Positions 1 to 8,835 of a stretch of DNA of 64,000 nucleotides are shown one piece after another. Position 1 is the first letter of the stretch; each line of letters begins with the position of its first letter. The stretch lies in assembly GCF_021431925.1 (NCBI RefSeq), contig NZ_CP090371.1, forward strand, positions 2,294,001 to 2,358,000, in the 5' to 3' direction. This DNA is from Halobaculum sp. CBA1158 (GTDB lineage: Archaea; Halobacteriota; Halobacteria; Halobacteriales; Haloferacaceae). The notes beneath the pieces were generated by a model. It saw nothing but the letters and a program-made list of their open reading frames with translations. It did not search any database and was not told the origin of the DNA. Position numbers and translations under genes: made by a program.

Positions 1-24
1 GTCCTCTCGGTCGCCGTCGGACAT
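1..24 (-). CDS. 5' end of a gene running off the left edge
   Basis: A minus-strand ATG lies at 22-24 and the reading frame stays open to the window edge, giving only the eight residues MSDGDRED. The acidic start is typical of haloarchaeal proteins. The product cannot be identified. It would be transcribed divergently from the small gene that starts at 168. Confidence 0.35.
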
Positions 25-167
25 ACCCGGCCGTGCCTCCGCCGCGGTAGTATGTCTTCGGGTTTCCAGCGCCCGCGGCCGCGTCGCGACGGCGGCCCGC
101 GCGCGAACCGGACCGGTGTCCACGGGCGAGACGACACGCTCTTTCGGGCTCGGCGTCGAACGCGGGT

Positions 168-479
168 ATGTCGCTGGTCGCGTCGCTGCCGGGTCGTCCG
201 CTCACCGACGGGGAGATCGCCTCGCTCAACCGCGCCGACGCCGTCGAGCTCGCCGTCGCCGTCGACAGCGAGACCGCGTCCGAGGCCGCCGAGGCCAACG
301 CCGCCGCCGACGGGGCGGAGGGGTTGCTCCTCGCGACCGACGCGTGGGTGAAGGGCCTGGACTTCCTCGGTGGCGCGTGGGAGGTCGTCGAGACCGTCCC
401 CATCGACGGGGAGGGCGACCGCTACGACGCGCTTCGCGCCTGCGAGGACGCCGTCCGCGCGAACCGCGAGCGCGAGTAA
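168..479 (+). CDS. small conserved-looking hypothetical protein (103 aa)
   Basis: The protein is acidic and alanine-rich, with no membrane segment and no motif I recognise. Its composition (Asp/Glu/Ala with GC-rich third positions) and its clean ATG start and stop argue that it is translated. Two alternative frames over the same DNA give Arg-rich, biologically implausible products and were set aside. It sits 124 bases upstream of a UspA gene on the same strand, so the two could be co-transcribed. No function is proposed. Confidence 0.65.
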   Translation: MSLVASLPGRPLTDGEIASLNRADAVELAVAVDSETASEAAEANAAADGAEGLLLATDAWVKGLDFLGGAWEVVETVPIDGEGDRYDALRACEDAVRANRERE

Positions 480-603
480 CAGACGTGGAGTAGCCGGGAG
501 CCGACGACCGGACGCGATCGTCCGACTCGACTCCCGTATACGGCCGGCGGACGCACCCGTCGGCCGCCGGTTTTTTCGCGTGGCTCGCGTATGACGAGGT
601 GAC

Positions 604-1038
604 ATGTACGACGAGATCCTGGTTCCGACCGACGGGAGTCCCGCCGCCGACGCCGCCGTCGAGCACGCCGTGACGATCGCCGACCGATTCGACGCCACGG
701 TCCACGCGCTGTACGTCGTCGACGCGACCGCGTACTCGACGCTGGAGGCCGGCGGCGAGGTCGTCGTCGACGCCCTAGAGCAGGAGGGGGAAGACGCGGT
801 CAAGCGGATCGCCGAGGCGGCCGACACGGAGGACCTCCCCGTGATCGAGTCGGTCGTCTCCGGCACCGCCTACCAGTCGATCACGGAGTACGCCGACGAC
901 GAGGGCATCGACATGATCGTGATGGGGACGCACGGTCGACAGGGGCTCGACCGCTACCTGCTCGGCTCGGTCACCGAACGCGTCGTCCGGTCGGCCGACC
1001 AGCCGGTGCTCACGGTCCGCCAGCCCGACGACGAGTAG
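604..1038 (+). CDS. universal stress protein, UspA family (single domain)
   Basis: A 144-residue protein matching one UspA domain end to end. It starts MYDEILVPTDGS, the usual beta-1 strand and first nucleotide-binding loop of the family, and ends with GTHGRQGLDRYLLGSVTERVV, the G-x2-G-x9-G-S/T ATP-binding motif near residues 110-130. Members are cytosolic proteins that bind ATP or related nucleotides and are linked to stress survival; the exact role in haloarchaea is mostly unknown. A T-rich stretch at about 570-576 lies upstream and may contribute to its promoter. A second, two-domain UspA gene lies at 41638 in this window. Confidence 0.93.
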   Translation: MYDEILVPTDGSPAADAAVEHAVTIADRFDATVHALYVVDATAYSTLEAGGEVVVDALEQEGEDAVKRIAEAADTEDLPVIESVVSGTAYQSITEYADDEGIDMIVMGTHGRQGLDRYLLGSVTERVVRSADQPVLTVRQPDDE

Positions 1039-1122
1039 ATCGCCGCTCCGCTGTTCTGTCGGTGGTGTCGGCGCTGTCGGTGTCACCGTCGCTGTCGCTG
1101 TCGCGGGAGCCGTCGCGATCCT

Positions 1123-1203
1123 CGTCGCTGCCGCCGGTGTCGCAATCCCCGTCGCTGCCGCCGGTGTCGCAATCCCCGTCGCTGTCGCCGGTGTCGTCGT
1201 CGC
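1123..1203. repeat. 27-bp tandem repeat, three copies
   Basis: The unit cgtcgctgccgccggtgtcg (first 20 of 27 bases) begins at 1123, 1150 and 1177. The first two copies are identical and the third is slightly diverged. It lies between the UspA stop and the M20 peptidase start. The 27-bp period keeps reading frames open on both strands, which creates spurious Ser/Pro or Asp/Gly-rich frames. Confidence 0.85.
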
Positions 1204-1277
1204 GGCAGCCGTCCCGATCGTCGGTCCACGCTTCCGCGAGGCCCGGGTTTATCACCGCAGACGCGGACCACTCGGGT

Positions 1278-2558
1278 ATGAGCCGAACCGTCGCTCACGA
1301 GGACCTGACCGCCGTACGTCGAGACCTCCACCGCCACCCCGAGCCCGCGTGGTGTGAGTTCTACACCACCGCCCGCATCGTCGACGAACTGGAGGCGCGC
1401 GACCTCACCGCGGTCCACTACGGCCCCGAGATCCTGGGGTCCGAGCGGATGAACGTCCCCGACGACGACGAACTCGACGAGTGGTTCGAACGCGCCCGGG
1501 CGGCCGGCGCGCGCGAGGACGTGCTGGAGGCGATCGAGGGAGGATACACGGGCGCGGTCGCGGTACTGGAGCGCGGGGACGGTCCCGTGGTCGGCGTCCG
1601 CGTCGACATCGACGGGCTCCCGATCCTCGAGTCCGAGGACGGTGAGCACGTCCCGGCGGCCGAGGGGTTCCGCTCGGAGCACGAGGGGTACATGCACGCC
1701 TGCGGCCACGACGCGCACGCGACGTTCGGCCTGGGCCTGATCGACGAGGTCCTCGCGTCCGACTTCGAGGGGACGCTGAAGGTGTTCTTCCAGCCCGGCG
1801 AAGAGCAGATCGTCGGCGGCGGGCCGATGGCCGAGTCCGACCTCATCGAGGACGTGGAGTACTTCCTGGCGGCCCACGTCGGCCTCGACCACCCGACCGG
1901 CGAGGTGATCTGCGGCATCGACGGCTTCCTCGCCGTCTCGCACTTCCTCGCGGAGTTCGAGGGCGAACCCGCTCACGCCGGCGGTCACCCCGAGCAGGGC
2001 CGCAACACCGTACAGGCGGCCGCGGCCGCAATCCAGAACCTCTACGCGATCCCCCGTCACGCGGACGGCCCGACGCGGGTGAACGCGGGCATCGTCGGCG
2101 GCGGCACGGCGACGAACATCATCCCCGAGGAGTGCTTCATCGAGGGCGAGGTGCGCGGCGGAACCACCGACCTGATGGAGTACATGGACGGGAAGGCCGA
2201 GACCGTGATCCGGTCGGCCGCCGAGATGCACGAGGTCGACGTGGGCGTCGAGCGACTGGGACGTGCGCCCTCGGCGACGAGCGACGAGGAACTGGTCGAA
2301 CCGATCGCCGCGATCGCCGGCGATATCGAGGGCGTGACGACCGTGACCGAGCGCGACGAACTGGGCGGCAGCGAGGACGCGACGTACATGATGCGGACGG
2401 TCCAGGAGAACGGCGGCTACGCGACGTACGTCGGCATCGGCACCAGCCACCCCGGCGGCCACCACACCAGCACGTTCGACGTGGAGGAGGAGTCGCTCGA
2501 CATCGGCGTCGACTTCCTCACCGCCGCCGTGCTGGAGATCGCCGAACAGCGACCCTGA
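1278..2558 (+). CDS. M20-family amidohydrolase, AbgA-like
   Basis: A 426-residue zinc metallohydrolase of the M20D type, the group of aminoacylases and of AbgA from p-aminobenzoyl-glutamate hydrolase. Visible signatures are DLHRHPEPAW near the N-terminus, the VDIDGLP strand at about 109-115, the metal-binding HACGHDAHA motif at 140-148, PGEEQIVGGGPM, and a C-terminal HPGGHHTS. The roughly 35-residue insert after residue 48, containing ILGSERMNVPDDDELDEWF, is typical of AbgA-like members. I chose the ATG at 1278; a longer frame reaches back to 1062 but only through the tandem repeat. The substrate is probably an N-acyl or amide-linked amino acid and cannot be specified. Confidence 0.9.
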   Translation: MSRTVAHEDLTAVRRDLHRHPEPAWCEFYTTARIVDELEARDLTAVHYGPEILGSERMNVPDDDELDEWFERARAAGAREDVLEAIEGGYTGAVAVLERGDGPVVGVRVDIDGLPILESEDGEHVPAAEGFRSEHEGYMHACGHDAHATFGLGLIDEVLASDFEGTLKVFFQPGEEQIVGGGPMAESDLIEDVEYFLAAHVGLDHPTGEVICGIDGFLAVSHFLAEFEGEPAHAGGHPEQGRNTVQAAAAAIQNLYAIPRHADGPTRVNAGIVGGGTATNIIPEECFIEGEVRGGTTDLMEYMDGKAETVIRSAAEMHEVDVGVERLGRAPSATSDEELVEPIAAIAGDIEGVTTVTERDELGGSEDATYMMRTVQENGGYATYVGIGTSHPGGHHTSTFDVEEESLDIGVDFLTAAVLEIAEQRP

Positions 2559-2685
2559 AACGAAGCGAGGCGAGACGGGAGCGCACTCGAACCGGGTTTC
2601 TCGCCCCTCGGACCCGTCACGTGGGCGATCGTTCGCGCCCGGGAGGAGCCCGGCCCAGTCAGCAGATCCCCGCTCGGGTGTCGTC

Positions 2686-3717
2686 CTACTCGATCGTCAC
2701 GAACTCGTTCTCCTCGTTGAGCGCGAGGTTCGCGGACACCTCCGCGATCCGCATCGCGTACTGTGCGGTCTCCTGGAGGCTGACGAGCACCTCGCGGACC
2801 TGGAGCAACTGCGCGTTCGACATCTCCGGCAGGTCCGTGAGGATGTCCTCCTCGCGGTCCTTCAGCTCCCGAAACAGGAACTTCACCTCGATGGTCAGCG
2901 CGTAATCGCGCTTGACGGCCGCCTCGACGGCCATCTCGGTGACGTCGTCGACCTGGTCGGTGAAGTCGCGGATGCGACGCATCGTCGAGTCGTCGACGTC
3001 GAGGGTGTTGCCGTCGGCCTCCATCACGATCTCGGCGATGTCCTCGGCGTTGTCCGCGATGAGTTCGAGGTTCTTCGCGATCGACCGGTAGCCGATGAGC
3101 GGGAACCCCGAGTCCAGCCCGACCGCGCGCGCGAGGTTCGGGTTCTGGTAGGCCGTGAAGATCAGTCGCAGGAGGAGGACGAAGATCTTGTTGGCCTGCC
3201 GCTCGCGGTTGAGCGCGCGCTGTGCGAGGTCGGCGTTGCCGTGTGCGAGCGCCTTCACGGCCTCCCCGCGCATCGTCGAGCCGGTGTTCTCCAGGCGCTC
3301 GAGGAGGTTGTCGAGCGTGAAGTCCTCCGGGTCGACGGAACACCGGATGGCGATGTTCTCGGGCGTCTCCTCGATCACGCCCAGTCCCATGAGCTGCGTC
3401 TCGGCCTTGTACACCGCGTTGATGTGGTCCGATCCGAGCGCGCCGTCCTCGGTCGTGATGTTGATCACGCGCCGTCCGAGCACGTACTGCGCGAGGATCG
3501 CCCGCTCGAGGGCGTCGGCGTCAAGGTTGTCGGCGTGCAGCGTCGCCTCCGCGTCCTCCGTACTCGCGGACTCGGGCAGCACGGTCAGCGTTCCCTTGCC
3601 GCCCATCCGCAGCGACACCTCGTCGCCCTTCTCGACGTGCTGTTCCTTCGCCCACTCGGCCGGCAGCGTCATCGCCAGCGTCGAGGGGCCCAGCCGCTGG
3701 ACCTTCCGCGTTTCCAT
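2686..3717 (-). CDS. AbrB-PhoU fusion regulator (phosphate uptake regulator type)
   Basis: A 343-residue protein. The N-terminus (METRKVQRLGPSTLAMTLPAEWA) is a SpoVT/AbrB-type swapped-hairpin DNA-binding domain of about 45 residues. It is followed by two PhoU-like helical repeats rich in heptads and acidic metal-ligand positions. Archaeal proteins of this layout are regarded as regulators tied to phosphate transport, but no pst genes are near it here, so its target is unknown. It is convergent with the M20 gene. The upstream region to about 3790 contains AT-rich TATA-like patches. Confidence 0.85.
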   Translation of the reverse strand: METRKVQRLGPSTLAMTLPAEWAKEQHVEKGDEVSLRMGGKGTLTVLPESASTEDAEATLHADNLDADALERAILAQYVLGRRVINITTEDGALGSDHINAVYKAETQLMGLGVIEETPENIAIRCSVDPEDFTLDNLLERLENTGSTMRGEAVKALAHGNADLAQRALNRERQANKIFVLLLRLIFTAYQNPNLARAVGLDSGFPLIGYRSIAKNLELIADNAEDIAEIVMEADGNTLDVDDSTMRRIRDFTDQVDDVTEMAVEAAVKRDYALTIEVKFLFRELKDREEDILTDLPEMSNAQLLQVREVLVSLQETAQYAMRIAEVSANLALNEENEFVTIE

Positions 3718-3829
3718 GGCTAACCGCAGGATCTATACGACCTTAACGTTGACCCCATGGTGATTATACCCTACCGCTGGTATGTAAGGACTACCCCGTC
3801 GGTTCAAATACCCGGCCCGATATCGAGGG

Positions 3830-4924
3830 TCACACGATCTTCATCATCCGGCGCTCGAAGCGGCCGACGCGCACCTTCACCCAGCCGCGGAGCGCCTCGT
3901 CCAGTTCGGGGTCGTCGGTGTCGACGCGAAGCACCCGGAGGTCGTCGAGCTTGTCGCGGGAGGCGACGATCTCCAGGTCGCACTCGCGGATCACCGCCGG
4001 CGACAGCTGCGGGTTGCCGCGGCCGAACACGAACCCTTGGCCGCCGATCGGCGTGACGACGATGACGTTGTCCTCGCCGAGCGCGTCGAGGATCTCCGAC
4101 TCGGCGACGTCCGTGGCCACCACCTCGCCGTCGCGATACACGTCGACGCCGATCGGCGACCCCTCGAAGCACAACGCCGCTTTCACCTCGCCGACGGTCG
4201 AGCCGGGCCCGAGCACCCAGGTCGTCTCCGGACGCGCGCGAACGTCGTCGGCGACACCCTCCGCGAGCGACTCGACGGTGCCGGCGCTCGTCTGTTTCCC
4301 CGACTGCAACCGTTCGGCGACGGGCACGTGCGCGACGGCGCGCAGTTCGGGGGTGACCTCGCCCTCCCGATACTCGTCCTCGTCGATGTCCATCACCTCC
4401 CGGCGCTCCGTGCGCTCGAACGTCGCGGCGACGTACGCCGCGTCCTCCGGTGAGACCCCGAACACCGACGAGTACACCTTCACCCCCGCGGGGACCCCGA
4501 GCATCGGGACGCCGCTTCCGGCCAGCGACCCCGCCACGTCCGCGGCCGTGCCGTCGCCGCCGACGAACACCACCAGGTCCGCGTCGGCCTCGCGAAACGC
4601 CGCGACGGCCGCCCGAGTGTCGTCGGCGTCGGTCTCCTCGTCGTCGGTGCTATCGGCACCCCCGTCGTCGCCGGCGGGCGATCCGAGCACCTCGGGATCG
4701 AAGCCGGCCTCGCGGACCAGGCTCGCGCCCATCGGGTCGCCCCACGCGAGGAGGTCGGCTTCCGGGGCGCGCTCGGCGAGCGCGGCGAGCGCGCGGCGTG
4801 CCCGGTCGGGGGCGCGCGGCTCCGCCCCGCGGGCGCGAGCTTCAGCGACCTTCCCGTCGGTGCCCTTCAGCCCGACGCGGCCGCCCATCCCCGCGACCGG
4901 GTTGACGAGGAAGCCGATTCGCAT
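3830..4924 (-). CDS. ATP-NAD kinase family protein
   Basis: The start at 4924 gives a 364-residue protein beginning MRIGFLVNPVAGMGGRVGLKGTDG, the usual N-terminus of the archaeal COG3199-type NAD kinase-like family. The central VVFVGGDGTAADVAGSLAG holds the GGDG nucleotide-binding motif of the NAD/diacylglycerol kinase fold, followed by GVPAGVKVYSSVF. An Asp/Glu-rich insert at about residues 100-125 is a typical haloarchaeal surface loop. The frame extends upstream to 5005 without homology-like sequence, so the internal ATG is preferred. The likely reaction is phosphorylation of NAD, but this subgroup is poorly characterised. Confidence 0.85.
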   Translation of the reverse strand: MRIGFLVNPVAGMGGRVGLKGTDGKVAEARARGAEPRAPDRARRALAALAERAPEADLLAWGDPMGASLVREAGFDPEVLGSPAGDDGGADSTDDEETDADDTRAAVAAFREADADLVVFVGGDGTAADVAGSLAGSGVPMLGVPAGVKVYSSVFGVSPEDAAYVAATFERTERREVMDIDEDEYREGEVTPELRAVAHVPVAERLQSGKQTSAGTVESLAEGVADDVRARPETTWVLGPGSTVGEVKAALCFEGSPIGVDVYRDGEVVATDVAESEILDALGEDNVIVVTPIGGQGFVFGRGNPQLSPAVIRECDLEIVASRDKLDDLRVLRVDTDDPELDEALRGWVKVRVGRFERRMMKIV

Positions 4925-5048
4925 GCTCGGAGACGACGCGTCGGCGGCAAAAAGAGCGCCGACTCGCGGACGGGTCTGAGGACGAGGACCGCGGAAACAC
5001 CGCAAAAAACGCGACTATCGCCGGCTCGGGAGTCGTGACGGTCGTCGC

Positions 5049-5495
5049 TTACAGGACGCTGTAACCTAGCGCGTACGGCCACGACACGCCCGAGAGCGCG
5101 AGGAACGCCAGCGACGCGCCGGCCATGACGACGTTCTTGAGGAACTGCGTCATCTGGTCCTGCTGCTGGTCCTCGGGCACCGCCCAGAAGTCGTGAATGG
5201 TGACCGCCGAGAGCAGGAGGAACACCGCCAGCCCACCGGCCGCGAGCGCGACGAGCGCGCCCGCGGCGACGCCGAGGCCGCCGAACAGGAGCAGGCCGCC
5301 CGAGAACAGCGTCGCCGCGCGGGGCGCGGGGAGCCCCTTCGCCTCGGAGTAGCCCGCCAACGCGTCGGTCTGCATGAAGTGGTTCAGGCCCATGAACGCC
5401 AGCGTGAGGCCGAACAGCAGCCGCGCGAGGAGGAACACCTCGGCGGAGCCGGCGGTCGCGAACAACTCTGACTGCAGCAGGATCGTATCGAGCAT
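5049..5495 (-). CDS. DoxX family integral membrane protein
   Basis: A 148-residue protein with four hydrophobic segments. The first contains the family-like sequence LLARLLFGLTLAFMGLNHF, with Gly/Asn/His near the first membrane helix, and the last half carries a conserved-looking IHDFWAVPE loop. DoxX proteins are membrane proteins often associated with quinone or thiol redox chemistry; the substrate here is not known. An AT-rich promoter lies just upstream. Confidence 0.85.
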   Translation of the reverse strand: MLDTILLQSELFATAGSAEVFLLARLLFGLTLAFMGLNHFMQTDALAGYSEAKGLPAPRAATLFSGGLLLFGGLGVAAGALVALAAGGLAVFLLLSAVTIHDFWAVPEDQQQDQMTQFLKNVVMAGASLAFLALSGVSWPYALGYSVL

Positions 5496-5521
5496 CGAGT
5501 CGTCCTACACGCCGGCCGAAG

Positions 5522-5531
5522 TTATAATTTT
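5522..5531 (-). promoter_or_regulatory. TATA-like box for the DoxX gene
   Basis: The minus strand reads aaattataa, 27-36 bases before the ATG at 5495, inside the most AT-rich stretch of the first 60 kb (about 5515-5680). The spacing fits a leaderless or short-leader haloarchaeal transcript. Confidence 0.5.
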
Positions 5532-5722
5532 CCTGATATTGGGGTAACCGGGTGGCACAGTTGTTACTGGCGTCTAAATTCGGCTGAAACAGCTAAAATC
5601 GTTCCGTACGGGCGATCGGAGTCACCGATTCGGATCTGAGACGGTTACTATCATCAGCTATTTGTTAACTGATTCTCGCGGTCGCGTCGCCGTCGATCCG
5701 GGTCGGGACCCGGCGACCGCCG

Positions 5723-6205
5723 GTGGCGACGGACGTTTCCCCGACCGACCCCTGGTACGATCGCATGTACACGGGGCGGACAGAGCAGCCGTGTTGTCTG
5801 TGTGGCTCCACCGAGACGACGCGGCGGGTGGACATCCCGCCGCGTGCGGTCCGACTGATGAAGCACGCCGACCCGATCGCCTGGCGCGACATCGTCGGCG
5901 AGGTGTCGATCCACTTCTGTGAGTCAGACTGGGAGACGGTCGCGGACCTGGTGATCGACCTCGGGATGAACCCGCTGTCCCGGTGTAACGTCGCCAGGGC
6001 GTCGTTCGACCTCAGGGAAGACTTCGAGGCGCTGTTGAACGACACCCGCGAGGAACCCGACCAGACCGAACTTGAGGGGCGGATGCTCGCGGACGCCGAG
6101 GAGACGGTCGCGAACGCCGACGCCCCCATGACCGAGCGCCGCGACGTGGTGGAGGCGCTCATCGTCGTCCGGTCGTTGGAGGAACTCGGGGTCACGCCCC
6201 CGTAG
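5723..6205 (+). CDS. hypothetical protein with Cys-rich N-terminal motif (160 aa)
   Basis: The GTG start at 5723 gives MATDVSPTDPWYDRMYTG; an ATG at 5765 is the alternative. Near residue 24 it carries QPCCLCGSTETT and near residue 67 HFCESDW, with one more Cys in SRCNVAR, so a small zinc-ribbon-like metal site is plausible. The rest is helical and acidic. I do not recognise the family by sequence alone. Its length, composition and GC-rich third positions support real coding. It is followed by a 25-bp tandem repeat and then a DICT-domain gene on the same strand. Confidence 0.7.
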   Translation: MATDVSPTDPWYDRMYTGRTEQPCCLCGSTETTRRVDIPPRAVRLMKHADPIAWRDIVGEVSIHFCESDWETVADLVIDLGMNPLSRCNVARASFDLREDFEALLNDTREEPDQTELEGRMLADAEETVANADAPMTERRDVVEALIVVRSLEELGVTPP

Positions 6206-6223
6206 CGAACGGCGGGTGGCGTC

Positions 6224-6298
6224 GGGCCGGAACCGTCACCGGCGGGGTGGGCCGGGACCGTCACCGGCGGGGTGGGCCGGGACCGTCACCGGCGGTGC
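6224..6298. repeat. 25-bp tandem repeat, three copies
   Basis: The unit gggccgggaccgtcaccggc (first 20 of 25 bases) begins at 6224, 6249 and 6274. The first copy has one substitution and the third decays at its end. The array starts 19 bases after the stop of the preceding gene. No coding or clear hairpin role is visible. Confidence 0.85.
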
Positions 6299-6404
6299 GG
6301 TCGACCGTGTCGCCGGCGGCGGGATCAGCGATGTCACCGACGGCGACGCAGTCGACCGATCGTGTCCGTCGCCCGTTTCATCGCCGATCTCACGGGGTGG
6401 AAGG

Positions 6405-6411
6405 CTTTTAC
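6405..6411 (+). promoter_or_regulatory. TATA-like element of the DICT-domain gene
   Basis: The sequence cttttac lies 31-37 bases before the ATG at 6442, in otherwise GC-rich DNA. This is inference from spacing only. Confidence 0.35.
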
Positions 6412-6441
6412 GTGCACCGAGTGTACGTCGGTTGAGACCAG

Positions 6442-7161
6442 ATGTCACTCGGGGCAGTTATCGACTCCGTCGAGGGTCGTGAGAAACGCCTGACGGTGTT
6501 CGACCCGCCGAACGAGGCGGTCGTCGACGACCTTCGGGAGTACTTCAGGTCGCAGGCGGTCCGGATCGAGCGCGGGACCACCGACAGCGGCCTCTCGGGT
6601 TACGTGGTGCTGTCGGACGAGGACGGCGACGAGGTGCTCGCGGCGGTCGACCTCCGGCACGTCGAGGGTGACCTCACGGCCGGGCCCGGCGAGGAGCGCG
6701 CGTTCGCCCCGATCCTCGAACACCTCGACGAGACCACGTTCACCTCCTACGACCTGGGGCAGATGATGGCGGCCACCCGCGAGATGGAGGACCGCGCGTG
6801 GCGCGCCGGCTCCGGCGAACTCCACGCGGGGTTCCAGCGCGTGGGGGCGATCCGCGCCCAGAAGGGCGTCTACGAGGACCTCGCGACGAAGGAACTCGAC
6901 ATCCACGCGTACTGCGCGCCCGGCGGCGCGCTTCCGGAGATCGAGGGCGTCACGCTTCACGCCGAGGACACCGAGGAGATCCGTACCTCCTGGTTCGTCG
7001 TCTTCGACGGCGGCGGCGATCCCGGCGACGCGTGCGCGCTGCTGGCCGAAGAGCGCGGCGACCCCGACGAACGCCGCTTCTACGGCTTCTGGACGTACGA
7101 CCCCGCCACCGTCGCGACCGTCGTCGACCACCTGAACGAGCGGTACGCGGTCACCGCCTGA
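6442..7161 (+). CDS. DICT sensory domain-type protein
   Basis: A 239-residue soluble protein. It begins MSLGAVIDSVEGREKRLTVF and contains TTFTSYDLGQMMAATREMEDRAWR and LDIHAYCAPG in the order expected for haloarchaeal DICT-domain proteins. DICT is a sensory domain originally described next to diguanylate-cyclase and kinase modules. The C-terminal half (TSWFVVFDGG, FYGFWTYDP) looks like a beta-rich ligand pocket. No output domain is fused, so it may act through a partner. No membrane segment is visible. Confidence 0.75.
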   Translation: MSLGAVIDSVEGREKRLTVFDPPNEAVVDDLREYFRSQAVRIERGTTDSGLSGYVVLSDEDGDEVLAAVDLRHVEGDLTAGPGEERAFAPILEHLDETTFTSYDLGQMMAATREMEDRAWRAGSGELHAGFQRVGAIRAQKGVYEDLATKELDIHAYCAPGGALPEIEGVTLHAEDTEEIRTSWFVVFDGGGDPGDACALLAEERGDPDERRFYGFWTYDPATVATVVDHLNERYAVTA

Positions 7162-7284
7162 CGCCGCCGACTCACACCGGTATCCGAACGTGAGATCTAT
7201 CGACCGGCCCACAAACGCGCCGGCGGTTTTCCGACGTTCCGCATTCGTTATATGCGTCCCTGACTGAACGGTTAGACAACTCAG

Positions 7285-8835
7285 ATGGCACACCGATCGC
7301 TTTCCGTTTTGCTCGCCGCGTTGCTCTGCGTCTCGGCCGTCGGCGCGGGCTTCGTCGGCGTCGCCGCCGCCGACGAGGACCCGCGGTTCGAAGCCGAGGT
7401 CGCGGAGCCGGTTCTCGAGCCCGGGGCGACACAGGAGTTGACGATCGAACTCACGAACGACGCCGCCGAGTACGACGAGGACGTCGAGCCGGCGCTCGAC
7501 GTTCGCGCCACCGTCGAGGACACCGCCGGCATCGACGTGCGGTCGAACACCCGCGACCTCGGTCGGATGGGCGACGGCGAGACGCGGGCTGTGTCGGTGA
7601 CCATCGACGTGCCCGCCGACATCCCCGGCGGCACCCACGAGGTGCCGATCACCGTCGAGTACCGCGACCGCGACGACGAGGACGAGGTGCTTGCGACGAC
7701 CGTCTACGCGACCGTGCGCGTCGAGGAGCGCGCCCGCTTCGCCGTCGAGGACGCCGAGTCCGCCGCCCCGATCGACGGGTCGGGTCCCGTGTCGCTGACG
7801 GTGCGCAACGTCGGTGAGGCGACCGCTCGAAACGCGGTCGTCTCGTTCCAGTCGGGTAACTCGGACCTCACGTTCGGCCAGTCGTCGAGCGCCCGCCGGT
7901 TCGTCGGCGAGTGGGCCCCCAACGAGACCCGGACCGTCGAGGTCGACGCGACGGTCGCCGCGTCGGCCGAGACGCGCGAGTACGCCGTCGACGCGACCGT
8001 CGAGTACGAGACGCCCGGCGGGACGCCCGTCGCCTCCCGGACGCTGTCGTTCGGCGTGACGCCGCTCCCCGAGCAGACGTTCGACGTGAGCGGGCTGGAG
8101 AGTTCGCTTCGCGTCGGCGAGGAGGGGCAACTCACCGGGACTGTGACGAACACCGGCGACCGCCCGATCGACAACGCGGTCGTCCTGTTCGAGACCTCGA
8201 ACCCGAACGTCTCGCCGCTCGAACCCGAGGTCGCCGTCGGCTCGCTCGCCCCCGGCGAGTCGGCCGACTTCGCGTTCGACATCGAGGTGTCGAGCGCGGC
8301 CGAGGCCGGCCCCAGGCAGTTCTCCCTGCGTGTGCAGTACCGCGACGACGAGGACACTCGACGGACGAGCGATACGATCGACGCGCCCGCGTCGGTTGCC
8401 CAACAGCGCGACGCCTTCGGCGTCAGCGGGGTCGACGCGAGCTTCGAGGTCGGCGGCGGCGGCACCCTCACGCTCGAGGTGACGAACAACCTCGAGGAGC
8501 CCGTCAGCGACGTGTCCGCGAAGCTGTTCCTGGACTCGCCGCTGTCGTCGGGCGACGACGAGGGGTTCGTCTCCGAATTGGAGCCCGGTGAGTCGGACGA
8601 GGTCGTGTTCGACATCTCGGTCGCCGGGGGTGCCGTCGCCGGCAAGACGTACCCGGCGAGCGTCGACTTCCGCTACGAGACGAGCGACGGCGACACGCTC
8701 ATCTCCGACACCTACCGCGTCCCGGTCGAGACGACGGCCCCCGAGGACGACGGGATCCCGCTGGGCGCGATCGGCGTCGGGGCGGCCCTCGTGCTCGGCC
8801 TCGTCGGCGCGGTGTACTTCCGGCGAAGCAGATGA
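7285..8835 (+). CDS. secreted, membrane-anchored COG1361/CARDB-like beta-domain protein
   Basis: The 516-residue protein has a Sec-type signal peptide (residues 1-29, ending VGVAAADE), then about four repeats of an immunoglobulin-like fold of roughly 110 residues. Each has the pattern LTVxNxGxxx..A.V and an LxPGExxxxxFDI turn, as in S-layer-related COG1361 and CARDB domains. It ends with one membrane helix (IGVGAALVLGLVGAVYF) and a short RRSR cytoplasmic tail. It should sit outside the cell, anchored by its C-terminus. Its stop overlaps the start of the following RND transporter (ATGA), so the two are translationally coupled and probably form one complex. Confidence 0.85.
   Translation: MAHRSLSVLLAALLCVSAVGAGFVGVAAADEDPRFEAEVAEPVLEPGATQELTIELTNDAAEYDEDVEPALDVRATVEDTAGIDVRSNTRDLGRMGDGETRAVSVTIDVPADIPGGTHEVPITVEYRDRDDEDEVLATTVYATVRVEERARFAVEDAESAAPIDGSGPVSLTVRNVGEATARNAVVSFQSGNSDLTFGQSSSARRFVGEWAPNETRTVEVDATVAASAETREYAVDATVEYETPGGTPVASRTLSFGVTPLPEQTFDVSGLESSLRVGEEGQLTGTVTNTGDRPIDNAVVLFETSNPNVSPLEPEVAVGSLAPGESADFAFDIEVSSAAEAGPRQFSLRVQYRDDEDTRRTSDTIDAPASVAQQRDAFGVSGVDASFEVGGGGTLTLEVTNNLEEPVSDVSAKLFLDSPLSSGDDEGFVSELEPGESDEVVFDISVAGGAVAGKTYPASVDFRYETSDGDTLISDTYRVPVETTAPEDDGIPLGAIGVGAALVLGLVGAVYFRRSR

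Noticed and set aside
1010-1255. An Asp/Gly/Ser-rich minus-strand frame over the 27-bp repeat
   Set aside because: It overlaps the end of the UspA gene and exists because the repeat length is divisible by three. No folded region is visible.
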